DNA from: Magnetospirillum aberrantis SpK
Lineage (GTDB): Bacteria; Pseudomonadota; Alphaproteobacteria; Rhodospirillales; Magnetospirillaceae
DNA length: 64,000 nt
Direction: 5' to 3'
Assembly (NCBI RefSeq): GCF_011022235.1
Contig: NZ_JAAIYP010000011.1
Location: forward strand, 44,723-108,722
The notes under the pieces are model-generated. The model was not told the DNA's origin. It made no database searches and saw nothing but the letters and a program-made list of their open reading frames with translations. Made by a program: the position numbers and the translations under genes. This document shows positions 34,049 to 43,091 of this stretch, piece by piece (position 1 is the stretch's first letter; the number at the start of each line of letters is the position of its first letter).

Positions 34049-35530
34049 TCAGGCGAAGTCCTGCTCGGCGACACCGAAGGTTTCGGCGTACCAGGAGGCG
34101 ATCGCGGTCTCGATGTATTCGAAGGGATAGGCGTCGACGGCGGCGATGCCGGCTCGGGCCAGATCCTTCTTGGGGCACGAGCCGATCTTCGACACGAACA
34201 CCGCGTCGAGGCCGGCAAGAATGGGGATGACCTTGTCTTCCAGCACGTCCTCGTCGCCCCAGCCGCCCTGACAGTAGTTCTCGACCTTGCGGTGGCCGAC
34301 GAAGCGCACGCCGGCGGCGTCCACCTCGTAGACCTGGAACTCAGAGGCGTGGCCGAAATGCTGGTTGATGCGGCCGCCGCCCTTGGTGGCGATGGCCACC
34401 AGCTTGGCTGGCGCGGCGGGAATGGTGGCGGCCAGGTCGGCGCGGGCCACTTCGGCGGCCTGACGGTGGTCGGCGCGCTCACGCTCGACGACCTCGCGGT
34501 ACAGGCGCCGGGGTTCGGGGTCGTAGACCACTTCGTCGCCGATCTTGTCCATGGTGAAATCCTGGGACAGGTCTTCACCCAGCATGCCGACGGCGTCGGC
34601 GCGGCACTGACGGCAATGGCGCATCAGGTTGGCGCCGCCGGCCAGTTGGTCCTGAAGGGTCTTGAGCTCGGAGGGCGTCGGGCCGCGCTGGCCGGTCAGG
34701 CCGAAATGGGTGCCGTGCGCCGGGTCCGAGATCAGCGGCATGACGTTGTGCAGGAACGCGCCGCGCTCCTTGATGGCGGCGTTGACCTCCATCAGGTGGG
34801 CGTCGTTGACTCCGGGGATCATCACCGAGTTGACCTTGACCAGGATGTCCTTGCCCTTGAGGCGCTCAAGGCTTTCCATCTGGCGTTCATGCAGGATCTT
34901 CGAGGCGTCGAGGCCGGTGTAGCGCTTGCCCTTGAAGTAGATCCAAGGATAGATCGCGGTGCCGATCTCGGGATCGACCATGTTGATGGTGACGGTGACG
35001 TGGTCGATGTTGTGGTCGGCCAGCCGATCGACGTGGTCGGGCAGGGCCAGACCGTTGGTCGAGACGCAGAACTTGAGGTCAGGCAGCAGTTTTTCCACCT
35101 GCCGGAAGGTCTCGAAGGTCTTGAGCGCGTCGAACATGGAATCGCCGGGGCCGGCGATGCCCAGGACCGACAGTTGCGGCACCTTGTTGGCCACCGCCAC
35201 CACCTTGCGCGCCGCCTGTTCGGGCGTCATGCGCTCGCTGGTGACGCCGGGGCGCGATTCGTTCGAGCAATCGTATTTACGGTTGCAGTAATTGCATTGG
35301 ATGTTGCAGGCCGGCGCCACCGCCACATGCATGCGGGCGAAATAGTGGTGGGCTTCCTCGCTGTAGCACGGGTGGTCCTTGATCTTGTTCCACACGTGGT
35401 CGGGCATCTCGCCCTGGCCCTTGGAGGAACCGCACGAGCTGGACGAACAGCCGCCGGCGGGCTTGGCGTCAACCGCCCGGTCAGGGCGCTTGGCCAGAAT
35501 GCTGGAGAGGGGGATGACGTTGCTGCTCAC
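34049..35530 (-). CDS. nifB: FeMo-cofactor biosynthesis radical SAM protein NifB
   Basis: Builds NifB-co, the 8Fe-9S-C core of FeMo-cofactor, by radical SAM chemistry; 493 residues. The SAM cluster motif is Cys75-x3-Cys79-x2-Cys82 (CNIQCNYC). Other cluster ligands lie in the N-terminal CSSSSCGSS and in RHCRQCRADAVGML. A NifX-like domain begins near residue 375 (LVAIATKGGGRINQHFGHA). First gene of nifB-fdx-nifZ-nifT-SIR2-like-FeSII-like. Confidence 0.97.
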   Translation of the reverse strand: MSSNVIPLSSILAKRPDRAVDAKPAGGCSSSSCGSSKGQGEMPDHVWNKIKDHPCYSEEAHHYFARMHVAVAPACNIQCNYCNRKYDCSNESRPGVTSERMTPEQAARKVVAVANKVPQLSVLGIAGPGDSMFDALKTFETFRQVEKLLPDLKFCVSTNGLALPDHVDRLADHNIDHVTVTINMVDPEIGTAIYPWIYFKGKRYTGLDASKILHERQMESLERLKGKDILVKVNSVMIPGVNDAHLMEVNAAIKERGAFLHNVMPLISDPAHGTHFGLTGQRGPTPSELKTLQDQLAGGANLMRHCRQCRADAVGMLGEDLSQDFTMDKIGDEVVYDPEPRRLYREVVERERADHRQAAEVARADLAATIPAAPAKLVAIATKGGGRINQHFGHASEFQVYEVDAAGVRFVGHRKVENYCQGGWGDEDVLEDKVIPILAGLDAVFVSKIGSCPKKDLARAGIAAVDAYPFEYIETAIASWYAETFGVAEQDFA

Positions 35531-35573
35531 CGGCGGCCTCCGCGATCAGGGGATCGTACCGCCCTAAGTCTCG

Positions 35574-35588
35574 CAAGGGGCGTGCCAG
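35574..35588 (-). promoter_or_regulatory. Sigma54 promoter of the nifB operon
   Basis: On the minus strand this reads TGGCACGCCCCTTGC, a perfect TGGCAC-N5-TTGC match, 44-58 bases before the nifB ATG. Confidence 0.93.
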
Positions 35589-35641
35589 TTTCGGAAATGG
35601 CTGAAATCCTGACCTGTCCCGCCAAAGGGGGCCGGTGTCGC

Positions 35642-35657
35642 TGTCGCCTGTCCGACA
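35642..35657 (-). promoter_or_regulatory. NifA UAS, nifB copy 1
   Basis: TGTCGCCTGTCCGACA is an exact TGT-N10-ACA match, about 62 bases from the -24 element. Confidence 0.85.
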
Positions 35658-35660
35658 TCC

Positions 35661-35676
35661 TGTCGGGGGTGCGACA
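35661..35676 (-). promoter_or_regulatory. NifA UAS, nifB copy 2
   Basis: TGTCGGGGGTGCGACA is an exact TGT-N10-ACA match, 19 bases from copy 1, as in the nifH pair. Confidence 0.87.
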
Positions 35677-35689
35677 ATGGGGGCGGTGC

Positions 35690-35703
35690 TTGACACCCAT
35701 CAA
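35690..35703 (+). promoter_or_regulatory. FNR/DNR-type box upstream of nnrS
   Basis: TTGACACCCATCAA fits the FNR/CRP-family palindrome TTGAT-N4-ATCAA with one mismatch. It ends 62 bases before the nnrS ATG and only 13 bases from a NifA site of nifB. Confidence 0.68.
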
Positions 35704-35765
35704 GGCCGGAACCGCCCCATGCTTCCATGGTGAGGAAGCTTCCGCGCCCCCAACAGAGGTTTTCC

Positions 35766-36977
35766 ATGGCGACCATCCCCTTGCAGGAACCGACCTATCG
35801 CGGCGCGTCCGGCCCGCTGTTCTTCGCCGCCGGGTTCCGCCCCTTCTTCCTGTTCGCCGGCATCCAGGCGGCGATGATGTTGCCGCTATGGCTGGCGGTC
35901 TATGCCGGTGGCGTGGACCTGCGCTTGCCGTTCGGTCCGGCGGTGTGGCACGGCCATGAAATGGTGTTCGGTTTCGCCGGGGCGGCGATTGGCGGGTTCC
36001 TGCTGACGGCGGTGCCCAACTGGACCAACACGGTTCCGGTCGCCGGCCGGCCGTTGATGCTGTTGTTCGCGCTGTGGCTGGCGGGGCGGGTGGCCTTCAC
36101 CCTTTCCGGGGTTCTGCCGGCGGTGGTGGTCGCATTGGCCGAATTGTCCTATCTGCCGGTGCTGGCGCTGATGCTGGCCCGTCCGCTGATCGCCGCCGGC
36201 AAGGCGCGCAACACGGTCTTCCTGCCCATTCTGGCACTGTTCTGGGTGGCCGATTCCGTTGTCTTGGCCGGCGTCCACCTGGGATGGGGCGATCCCATGC
36301 GCGGGGTGTATGTGGCCATGGCGCTGGTTCTGGTGATGATCGTCATCGTCGGCGGCCGGATCGTGCCGTCCTTCACCCAGAACTGGCTGCGCATGCAGGG
36401 CCGGCCGGTCGAGGTGGCGGCCATTGGCTGGATCGAGAAGGGGGGCGCCCAGGCAAGCGTGTTGGTGGCTGGCCTGTTGGCGGCGCTGGTTCCCACCTCC
36501 CTGGTGGCGGGAGTGGCGCTGGCCGTGGCGGCGGTCATTCATGCCGTTCGCCTGTCGCGCTGGCATGGTTTGAAGACCTTGTCCAATCCCATCTTGTGGG
36601 TGCTGCATCTGGGGTATCTGTGGCTGGTGGTCGGGCTGGCGCTTTTGGCGCTCGACAGTTTCGTCGACGCCCTGCCGGTGACGGCGGCGCTGCACGCGCT
36701 GACCGCCGGTTCCATCGGCACCATGGTGCTGGGGGTCATGAGCCGGGCGGCGCTGGGCCATTCCGGGCGGCCGCTGGTGGTGTCGCGGGTTACCGTCGCC
36801 GCTTATGTGCTGGTGTCGGCCGGTACCGCGTTGCGGGTGGTCGCGCCGCTGGTGACCGACGCCCAAATGGGGCTGACCCATGCCGGCGGCAGCCTTTGGG
36901 CGTTGGCGTGGCTGTTGTTCGTCTGGGTGTACTTTCCGGTCATGACGCGGCCGCGCGCCGATGGCCGGCCCGGCTGA
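35766..36977 (+). CDS. nnrS: NnrS family membrane protein
   Basis: A 403-residue polytopic membrane protein of the NnrS family, which in other bacteria is induced by nitric oxide and relieves nitrosative stress to iron pools; it binds haem and copper in characterised members. About 12 hydrophobic spans are visible, with family motifs FFAAGFRPFFLFAG, HGHEMVFGFAGA, GGRIVPSFTQNWL and HALTAGSIGTMVLGVMSRAALGHSGRP. The ATG at 35766 has AGAGG in front; an in-frame start at 35727 is less likely. Divergent from nifB. Confidence 0.93.
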   Translation: MATIPLQEPTYRGASGPLFFAAGFRPFFLFAGIQAAMMLPLWLAVYAGGVDLRLPFGPAVWHGHEMVFGFAGAAIGGFLLTAVPNWTNTVPVAGRPLMLLFALWLAGRVAFTLSGVLPAVVVALAELSYLPVLALMLARPLIAAGKARNTVFLPILALFWVADSVVLAGVHLGWGDPMRGVYVAMALVLVMIVIVGGRIVPSFTQNWLRMQGRPVEVAAIGWIEKGGAQASVLVAGLLAALVPTSLVAGVALAVAAVIHAVRLSRWHGLKTLSNPILWVLHLGYLWLVVGLALLALDSFVDALPVTAALHALTAGSIGTMVLGVMSRAALGHSGRPLVVSRVTVAAYVLVSAGTALRVVAPLVTDAQMGLTHAGGSLWALAWLLFVWVYFPVMTRPRADGRPG

Positions 36978-37048
36978 GCGGAATGCCGCTTGCCACGGCG
37001 CAGGCCCCTTGGGATAGTGGCGCCCGCGTTTGGCTAGAGGGTTGAGGC

Positions 37049-37525
37049 ATGCGCATCGCGCGGACGGTCGGCATGGTGATGGCGGGGGGAATGGCGATGG
37101 CCTTGGCCGCCTGCGCCTCGGTGGTCGGATCGACCGAGTCGGAAGTGCAGATTCGCACCAACCCGGACAATGCCCACTGCGATCTCAGCGGATACGAGGG
37201 GTTTGCCGCCAGCGTGGAAACCCCGGCCGCCATCAGCATCCCCAACGTTGCCGCGCCGGTGACGGTGACGTGCCGGGCACCGGGGTTCCGTCCGACCTCT
37301 TATACCTTGAACGCCAGCGCCGATGGCTGGATCTGGGGGAATTCTGCCCTGTTCCTGGCCAGTGGCGGTGGCGTCGCCATTTTGGGGGCATTGGTGGACG
37401 AAAGCCGTGCCGCCGGCAAGTCCTATGCCGAGGAAGTGCACTACCAGCTTTCGCCCGACCGGCCGCGCCCGGTACGGGCCAGAAGCCGCGATGGCGGCAC
37501 TGATTTGAACTTGCAGGCCCGTTGA
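37049..37525 (+). CDS. Putative lipoprotein
   Basis: A 158-residue exported protein with a lipobox (LAACAS, Cys22) after a short hydrophobic signal, so it is probably lipid-anchored. The mature part has a PEGA-like stretch (IRTNPDNAHCDL, ISIPNVAAPVTVTCRAPGF) and one hydrophobic segment near residue 100. I do not recognise a specific function. A strong terminator follows at 37546. Confidence 0.8.
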   Translation: MRIARTVGMVMAGGMAMALAACASVVGSTESEVQIRTNPDNAHCDLSGYEGFAASVETPAAISIPNVAAPVTVTCRAPGFRPTSYTLNASADGWIWGNSALFLASGGGVAILGALVDESRAAGKSYAEEVHYQLSPDRPRPVRARSRDGGTDLNLQAR

Positions 37526-37545
37526 CAGCGCCAACAGCCAATTAA

Positions 37546-37577
37546 AAGCCCCCGCCAAAGGCGGGGGCTTCGTTTTA
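37546..37577 (+). terminator. Bidirectional terminator between lipoprotein and dctM
   Basis: The ten-base stem AAGCCCCCGC / GCGGGGGCTT with a five-base loop is followed by TCGTTTT on the plus strand and by TTTTAATTG on the minus strand. It overlaps the dctM stop codon. Confidence 0.88.
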
Positions 37578-39095
37578 TTGATTGTCTTGCTGAAGCTGCA
37601 ACTCCAGTTGTCGCTGAAGGTCGGCTCCGGGATTGTTGTCCATGGGAATGGAAGAGGGGGGCTGGGACACCTCGCCATAGCTGGGAACGTCGATGTTGAT
37701 CTGGATGTTGTCCAGGTCCTGCACCTCGTTCGGCGCATGCCCGACCATTTCGGGAAAAGCGATGACCAGGGCGACCATGATGATCTGGATGCACACGAAC
37801 GGAATGGCGCCGCGATAGATGTCGCCGGTCGAGATGCCCTTGATCCGTTTGCCGGTGACCTTGTCGGTGTATTCGTCCTTGGGGGCCACCGAACGCAGGA
37901 AGAACAGGGCGAAGCCGAAGGGCGGGTGCATGAACGACGTCTGCATGTTGACGCCCAACAGGATGCCGAACCAGATCAGGTCGATCCCCATCTTTTCGGC
38001 CACCGGCCCCAAAAGCGGCACGATGATGAAGGCCAACTCGAAGAAGTCGAGGAAGAAGGCCAGCACGAACACCAAGATGTTGACGACGATCAGAAAGCCC
38101 AGTTGACCGCCGGGCAAGCCGGTCAGCAGGTGCTCGACCCACAGGTCGCCGTTGACCGCGCGGAACACCAGACCGAACACCGTCGATCCGATCAGGATGA
38201 ACAGCACGAAGGACGACAGCTTGGCAGTGGAGTTCATGGCCTGCTTGAGCAGGGTGGGAGTCAGCTTGCGCTTCATCAGCGCCAGGATCAGCGCTCCCGA
38301 CGCTCCCATGGCGCCGCCTTCGGTCGGGGTGGCGATGCCCATGAAGATGGTGCCCAACACCAGGAAGATCAGCACCAGGGGCGGCACCAACGAGAACAGA
38401 ACGCGCTGCAACAGTTTGAACCCGCGCAAGGTCCGGGCTTCGGGCGGCAGGGCGGGGGCGGCGTGGGGGCGCAACAAGGTGATCAATAGGATGTAGCCGC
38501 CGTAAAGGGCGGTCAAAATCAGGCCGGGCACCAGCGCGCCTTCGTACATGTCGCCGACCGAACGGCCCAACTGGTCGGCCATGACGATCAGCACCAGGGA
38601 TGGCGGAATGATCTGCGCCAACGTTCCCGAGGCGGCGATGATGCCGGTGGCGACCCGGCGGTCATAGCCGTAGCGCAACATGATCGGCAGTGAGATCAGG
38701 CCCATGGAAATCACCGAGGCGGCGACCACGCCGGTGGTGGCGGCCAAAAGCGCGCCGACGAACACCACCGCATAGGCCAGGCCACCGCGCAACGGGCCAA
38801 ACAATTGGCCGATGGTGTCCAGAAGGTCCTCGGCCATGCCGCTGCGTTCCAGGATCAACCCCATGAAGGTGAAGAACGGAATGGCCAACAGCGTGTCGTT
38901 GCGCATGATGCCGAACACGCGTTCCGGCAAGGCCTGAAGCAGTTGCGGCTGCAACAGCCCCAATTCGATGCCCAGCAAGCCGAACGCCAAACCGTTGGCC
39001 GCCAGGGCGAACGCCACCGGATAGCCCAACAGCAGGAACAACACCAGGGCCATGAACATCAAAGGCGCCATGTTGGCGATCAGGAACTCAGTCAT
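37575..39095 (-). CDS. dctM: TRAP transporter large permease (DctM)
   Basis: Large membrane subunit of a tripartite ATP-independent periplasmic transporter, 506 residues with about 12 spans. Family motifs include PFFTFMGLILERSGMAEDLLD and IIPPSLVLIVMADQLG. It carries a C-terminal hydrophilic tail of about 55 residues (QPPSSIPMDNNPG...QLELQLQQDNQ) beyond the usual length. It overlaps dctQ by eight bases. The substrate, probably an organic acid, cannot be told because the binding protein DctP is not encoded here. Confidence 0.93.
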   Translation of the reverse strand: MTEFLIANMAPLMFMALVLFLLLGYPVAFALAANGLAFGLLGIELGLLQPQLLQALPERVFGIMRNDTLLAIPFFTFMGLILERSGMAEDLLDTIGQLFGPLRGGLAYAVVFVGALLAATTGVVAASVISMGLISLPIMLRYGYDRRVATGIIAASGTLAQIIPPSLVLIVMADQLGRSVGDMYEGALVPGLILTALYGGYILLITLLRPHAAPALPPEARTLRGFKLLQRVLFSLVPPLVLIFLVLGTIFMGIATPTEGGAMGASGALILALMKRKLTPTLLKQAMNSTAKLSSFVLFILIGSTVFGLVFRAVNGDLWVEHLLTGLPGGQLGFLIVVNILVFVLAFFLDFFELAFIIVPLLGPVAEKMGIDLIWFGILLGVNMQTSFMHPPFGFALFFLRSVAPKDEYTDKVTGKRIKGISTGDIYRGAIPFVCIQIIMVALVIAFPEMVGHAPNEVQDLDNIQINIDVPSYGEVSQPPSSIPMDNNPGADLQRQLELQLQQDNQ

Positions 39096-39642
39096 GGCCG
39101 CCTCCGTGATGGCTGGAATGGGCGGCGGCGGGATCAGGTGCGATTCCCAGCAAGAAAGCGATGCGCTTGATGGTTTCCGACAGACCTTGAAGGGCCAGCA
39201 AGGCGAAACCCACGGGGATCAATATCTTGGCCGGCCAGCGGATCAGGCCGCCGGCGTCGCTCGACGTTTCACCGTTGACAAATGAGTCCATGAAAATGGG
39301 CCAGGACAGCCACATGATCAGACAGGCCATGGGCATCAGGAAGAAGACGCCGCCGACCACCTCGATCCAGGTCTGGGTCCGGCGGCTGAACCGGCTGGAC
39401 AGCACGTCGATGCGGATATGTTCATTGTTGAGCAAGGTGTAGCCCGCGCACAACAGGAACACGCCGGAAAACAGATACCACTGGATTTCCAACCAGGCGT
39501 TGGAACTGGTGTTGAGGCTATAGCGGATGACGGCGTTGCCGGCGCTGACCAGGGTCATCGCCAGCACCAGCCAGATGGCGGTGCGGCCAACCGCCGTGTT
39601 GATGCGGTCGATCAGGCCGCTCAGACGCAGCAGCAGGGACAC
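39088..39642 (-). CDS. dctQ: TRAP transporter small permease (DctQ)
   Basis: A 184-residue four-span DctQ subunit; WLEIQWYLFSGVFLLCAGYTLLNNEHIRIDVL is the family signature (the sequence is long and only partly quoted in most accounts). The C-terminus is His-rich (HSSHHGGGHD). It is translationally coupled to dctM. No TRAP substrate-binding gene lies upstream; the next gene is bpt. Confidence 0.92.
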   Translation of the reverse strand: MSLLLRLSGLIDRINTAVGRTAIWLVLAMTLVSAGNAVIRYSLNTSSNAWLEIQWYLFSGVFLLCAGYTLLNNEHIRIDVLSSRFSRRTQTWIEVVGGVFFLMPMACLIMWLSWPIFMDSFVNGETSSDAGGLIRWPAKILIPVGFALLALQGLSETIKRIAFLLGIAPDPAAAHSSHHGGGHD

Positions 39643-39723
39643 AGGGGCTTCCTCCCGGCGGATGAAGATTATTCTATTTATCTGGTGCCACTATGACACA
39701 GGCATGGTCTCGGAATAAACCGG

Positions 39724-40509
39724 CTAAGCGATATTGTCGGGTATTTCGCGCGGGCGTTGGGAGGGGGCGTCGCAATGCGCGCCGAAATTGGTGTTGACCG
39801 GGCGCCATCCAGACGGGCCGAATGCCTCGAGCGGGGAGAACCGGGTTTTGTAAGACATTTTGCGGCTTTCCGGGATCCAGTAGCCCAGGTAGACATAGGG
39901 AAGGCCAAGACTCTGGGCTTCGTTGACCAACCAGTTGACCACATGGGTCCCCAGTGACCGGCGCCCCATGTCCGGGTCGTAAAAACTGTATACCGCAGAA
40001 AGGCCGTCGGACATGTGGTCGGTCAGGCAGGCGGCGACCAAGGTGCCGTCACCTTGGCGGAACTCCACCAGGAAGGTGTCGATGGGGCTGTCCTCGACCA
40101 TGGAACGGTAATCGTAGAAACCCATTTGCGCCATGTCGCCGCCGGCATGGCGGCTTTCCTGGTAGCGGGCGAACAGGCGGTATTGTTCGGCGGTGGCGCG
40201 TGGCGGCACCCGCCGGGCGATCAAGTCGCCATTGCTGCGCCACAGCTTGCGCATGGTGCGGTCCGGGGTGAAGCCGGCGGTGACGATGCGGACCGGAATG
40301 CAGGCGGAACAGCCGGGACAGGCCGGGGTGTAGGCGATGGAATGGGAACGGCGGAATCCGGCGCGCGACAACGCCTCGTGCAGGGCTTCGGCCTCGGGAC
40401 CGTTCAGTTCGGTCACGATTTTGCGCTCCAACCGGCCCGCGATGTACGGGCAGGGCAGAGGCGCCGTGGTAAAAAAGAAATGCGGCCGTTTCAGGGGTAC
40501 GTGATCCAT
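39724..40509 (-). CDS. bpt: Aspartate/glutamate leucyltransferase or arginyl-tRNA-protein transferase (Bpt/ATE family)
   Basis: Adds an amino acid from aminoacyl-tRNA to the N-terminus of acceptor proteins, marking them for ClpAP degradation through the N-end rule. About 261 residues. The N-terminal Cys motif CPYIAGRLERK, with YTPACPGCSACIPVRI, and the C-terminal YLGYWIPESRKMSYKTRFSPLE are typical. The ATG at 40509 is chosen from the family start; a GTG at 40551 would add 14 residues. Confidence 0.9.
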   Translation of the reverse strand: MDHVPLKRPHFFFTTAPLPCPYIAGRLERKIVTELNGPEAEALHEALSRAGFRRSHSIAYTPACPGCSACIPVRIVTAGFTPDRTMRKLWRSNGDLIARRVPPRATAEQYRLFARYQESRHAGGDMAQMGFYDYRSMVEDSPIDTFLVEFRQGDGTLVAACLTDHMSDGLSAVYSFYDPDMGRRSLGTHVVNWLVNEAQSLGLPYVYLGYWIPESRKMSYKTRFSPLEAFGPSGWRPVNTNFGAHCDAPSQRPREIPDNIA

Positions 40510-40608
40510 CGCCTTCCAATCGCTGCGGCCGACGTTCCCGTCCGCCACCACCCCTCATATGGTGGCCCGTGGGGGGCGCTGACAAGAGGAGGAAGAACGG
40601 AAGCGGCT

Positions 40609-41131
40609 TCAGGCCGGGCCGGCACGCCAGGCCGTGTCGTTTACCACCACCGTTCCCGCCAACCAATCGTGCAGTGTCCGCCTGCGGGCGTTGAACAAGG
40701 CGACCACCAGGATCAAGGCGCTGGTCAGCGCCAGGGAACCATAGAACGCCACAATCTGGATCATGGCCTGGAACGGGGTCGGTCGTCCACCCCAAGCCGC
40801 GGAATCCGCCGACAAACTGACCAACCGCAAGCCGAACATCCGCATGCCGGGGGTGGCTGCGCGAGATGTGCACAAAAAAAGCAATGTGGTAGGCGAAGGG
40901 CAGGAGAGCCAGCGCCAGCACCTTGACCGGCAGCAACAGTCCGAACGACAACAGGCTCAGCAACGAACCGACGACCCACAGCAGCACGGCAAGCAATCCC
41001 ACCAGCATCACGTCCAGGCCATAGGCCAAGACTCGCTTGGCGGTTATGCCGGCGAACAATTCGGGATGAAGCCACGGATCGGCCCAGGCGTTGGCTCCGG
41101 GCGGGATCACGACGATGGGGGCAGTGGACAT
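40609..41131 (-). pseudogene. RDD family membrane protein, frameshifted
   Basis: The N-terminal half (41131 to about 40880) encodes FAGITAKRVLAYGLDVMLV and two hydrophobic spans. The second half, with RAATPGMRMFGLRLVS and a third span, is in another frame. The frames meet in seven T on the minus strand (40874-40880). One T fewer would join them as a normal ~173-residue RDD protein. Either the gene is broken, the sequence has a homopolymer error, or the run slips. RDD proteins are small membrane proteins sometimes linked to ion exchange. Confidence 0.75.
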
Positions 41132-41202
41132 GGGCAAAAGGGTCTCCTGGGCGCGCTTCTTGCTAGATAAGGCGGAAACGCTGCGTTACCAGGGTCGTGC
41201 GA

Positions 41203-42141
41203 TCAGGGTTTCGGCGTGTCCGGGGTCATTTTCTGCTGATCGGCCGGCAAGTCGGCCGGCGGGGTTTCGTTCTCCCGCAGCAGGATGATGCTGATGCGCC
41301 GATTGCGCGCGGCCTTGGGGTCGTTGACCACCAGCGGGTCGGTGTCGGCACGGCCGACCACCCGGTCGATGCGGCTTTCCGGCACGCCCGCCGACAACAG
41401 GGCGCGGCGGCTGGCGAGCGCACGATCGGCGGACAATTCCCAATTGGTGTAGCCCGAGGGGTCGCGGAACGGGATGGCGTCGGTGTGACCCGTGATCGAA
41501 ACCTTGTTGGGCAACTGATTGACCACGCGCCCCACCAGATCCAACAGCGCCTTGGTGTGCCCGTACATGGCCGAACTGCCCGACGGGAACATGGCCAAGC
41601 CTTCCTGGTCGGTGATCTGGATGCGCAACCCTTCGACGGTGTTGTCGATCAGCATCGAGCCCTGGTACTGCTTGAGTTCGGGAATGCCCTTCATGGCGCT
41701 TTCCAGGACGTCCTTGGCCTTTTCGAATTTGCTTTGCTCGCGTTCGGCCAGGGCTTCCTTGAACTCTTTCTCTCCCATGCCCTCCATGGGTTCGGTTGCC
41801 TGAGACGTCAGGTCCTCGCCACCCGGCCCGATCGACGCGGGAGGCAGGTGCTGTACCAGGCTGGGTGAACTGGTGTTGGATTGCATGGCACCTTCGCCGA
41901 TGACCTGGCCACCCAGGATGCCGCCGGCCCCCGACTGACTTTTCGAAGCCATGGACGGGGCGAAATAGTTCGAGATGCCGGTCAGTTGTTCCTCTGTCAC
42001 GGCGTTCAACAGCCACAGCAACAGGAAGAACGCCATCATGGCGGTCACGAAGTCGGCATAAGCCACCTTCCACGCGCCACCGTGATGGCCGCCGGCCACC
42101 TTCTTGACGCGTTTGATGATGATTTGCTGACCTTCGGCCAT
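41203..42141 (-). CDS. motB: Flagellar motor stator protein MotB
   Basis: A 312-residue stator subunit anchoring MotA to peptidoglycan. The single membrane helix carries the proton-binding Asp30 (AYADFVTAMMAFFLLLWLL). The C-terminal OmpA-like domain has ITGHTDAIPF, NWELSADRA and RNRRISIILL. A Met/Ser/Gly-rich linker lies between. It starts 21 bases after the motA stop. Confidence 0.96.
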   Translation of the reverse strand: MAEGQQIIIKRVKKVAGGHHGGAWKVAYADFVTAMMAFFLLLWLLNAVTEEQLTGISNYFAPSMASKSQSGAGGILGGQVIGEGAMQSNTSSPSLVQHLPPASIGPGGEDLTSQATEPMEGMGEKEFKEALAEREQSKFEKAKDVLESAMKGIPELKQYQGSMLIDNTVEGLRIQITDQEGLAMFPSGSSAMYGHTKALLDLVGRVVNQLPNKVSITGHTDAIPFRDPSGYTNWELSADRALASRRALLSAGVPESRIDRVVGRADTDPLVVNDPKAARNRRISIILLRENETPPADLPADQQKMTPDTPKP

Positions 42142-42162
42142 GGACAGGCGCGACCCTTCTTA

Positions 42163-43023
42163 TCAATCCGGTGGCAGGTTGGTGACGGTTTCTTCCAGTT
42201 CCTGGAAGGTCGGCCGCAGATCGTCGGGAAGGATCTTACGGGCGAATTCGATCGACACCTGCGGCGCGTAGCCTTGCATATGGGCCAAAAGGCCGGCCTT
42301 CATCGCCAGGAAATAGTAATGGTCGGAATCGAACACCAACTGCATGTTGCGGGCGAAGGGTGCGAAGAAGGCGTAGGAGACGAGCACGCCGGTAAACGTA
42401 CCCACCAGCGCCGCGCCGATCAGGTGGCCCAGCACCTCGGGCGGTTCGGTGATCGACCCCATGGTGTGAATCACGCCCAACACCGCCGCGACGATACCCA
42501 GCGCCGGCATGGCATCGGCCATCAGGTTCACGGCGTGCGACATCTCATGGTAGTTCTTGTGGTGCGCCTCAAGCTCGCCGTCGATGATGGATTCCAACTC
42601 GTGCGCGTTGGACGTGCCCAAGGTCAGCAAACGCAGATAGTCGCACAGGAAGGTGCGGGGGTGGTGGTCGGCGTTGAAATTGGGGAACTTGGCGAACAGG
42701 GGGCTTTCGTCGGGTTTTTCCACATGGCTTTCCAACGCCAGGTCGCCCTTGGTCTTCGCCAGCTTGAAGACGGCATAGAGCATGGAAAGAAGTTCGACGT
42801 AGGACTCCTTCTTGTGGTGCGGTCCCTTGAAGATAACGCCGAAATTCTTGGCGATACCAATGATGATGCCCTTCGGGTTGCCCAGGAACAGTGACCCGAA
42901 CGCGGCACCCAAAATGATCAGAAATTCGAAGGGCTGAAACAGCACCCCAAGGTGACCGCCGCTCGCCGCGTATCCACCGATAACGCAAGCAATGGTGGTC
43001 ACGATGCCGATGATCGCGAACAT
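42163..43023 (-). CDS. motA: Flagellar motor stator protein MotA
   Basis: Ion-channel half of the stator, 286 residues with four membrane segments. It starts MFAIIGIVTTIACVIGGYAASGGHLGVLFQP; the cytoplasmic loop is charged, and MADAMPALGIVAAVLGVIHTMGSITEPPEVLG is the conserved third/fourth-helix region. Together with MotB it converts proton flow to torque. No flagellin or switch genes are in the window. Confidence 0.96.
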   Translation of the reverse strand: MFAIIGIVTTIACVIGGYAASGGHLGVLFQPFEFLIILGAAFGSLFLGNPKGIIIGIAKNFGVIFKGPHHKKESYVELLSMLYAVFKLAKTKGDLALESHVEKPDESPLFAKFPNFNADHHPRTFLCDYLRLLTLGTSNAHELESIIDGELEAHHKNYHEMSHAVNLMADAMPALGIVAAVLGVIHTMGSITEPPEVLGHLIGAALVGTFTGVLVSYAFFAPFARNMQLVFDSDHYYFLAMKAGLLAHMQGYAPQVSIEFARKILPDDLRPTFQELEETVTNLPPD

Positions 43024-43082
43024 TCACTTCCCCTGTTGCGGTCCTGCACGAACCGTACCGGTCACCAGATCATGTGGGAGAA

Positions 43083-43091
43083 TGCTATAAT
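43083..43091 (+). promoter_or_regulatory. Possible extended -10 promoter for the flavin reductase
   Basis: TGCTATAAT is a perfect extended -10 element 155 bases before the flavin reductase ATG; no good -35 is present. The long leader it implies (about 150 bases) contains an A8 run and short inverted repeats but no riboswitch that I recognise. Confidence 0.45.
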
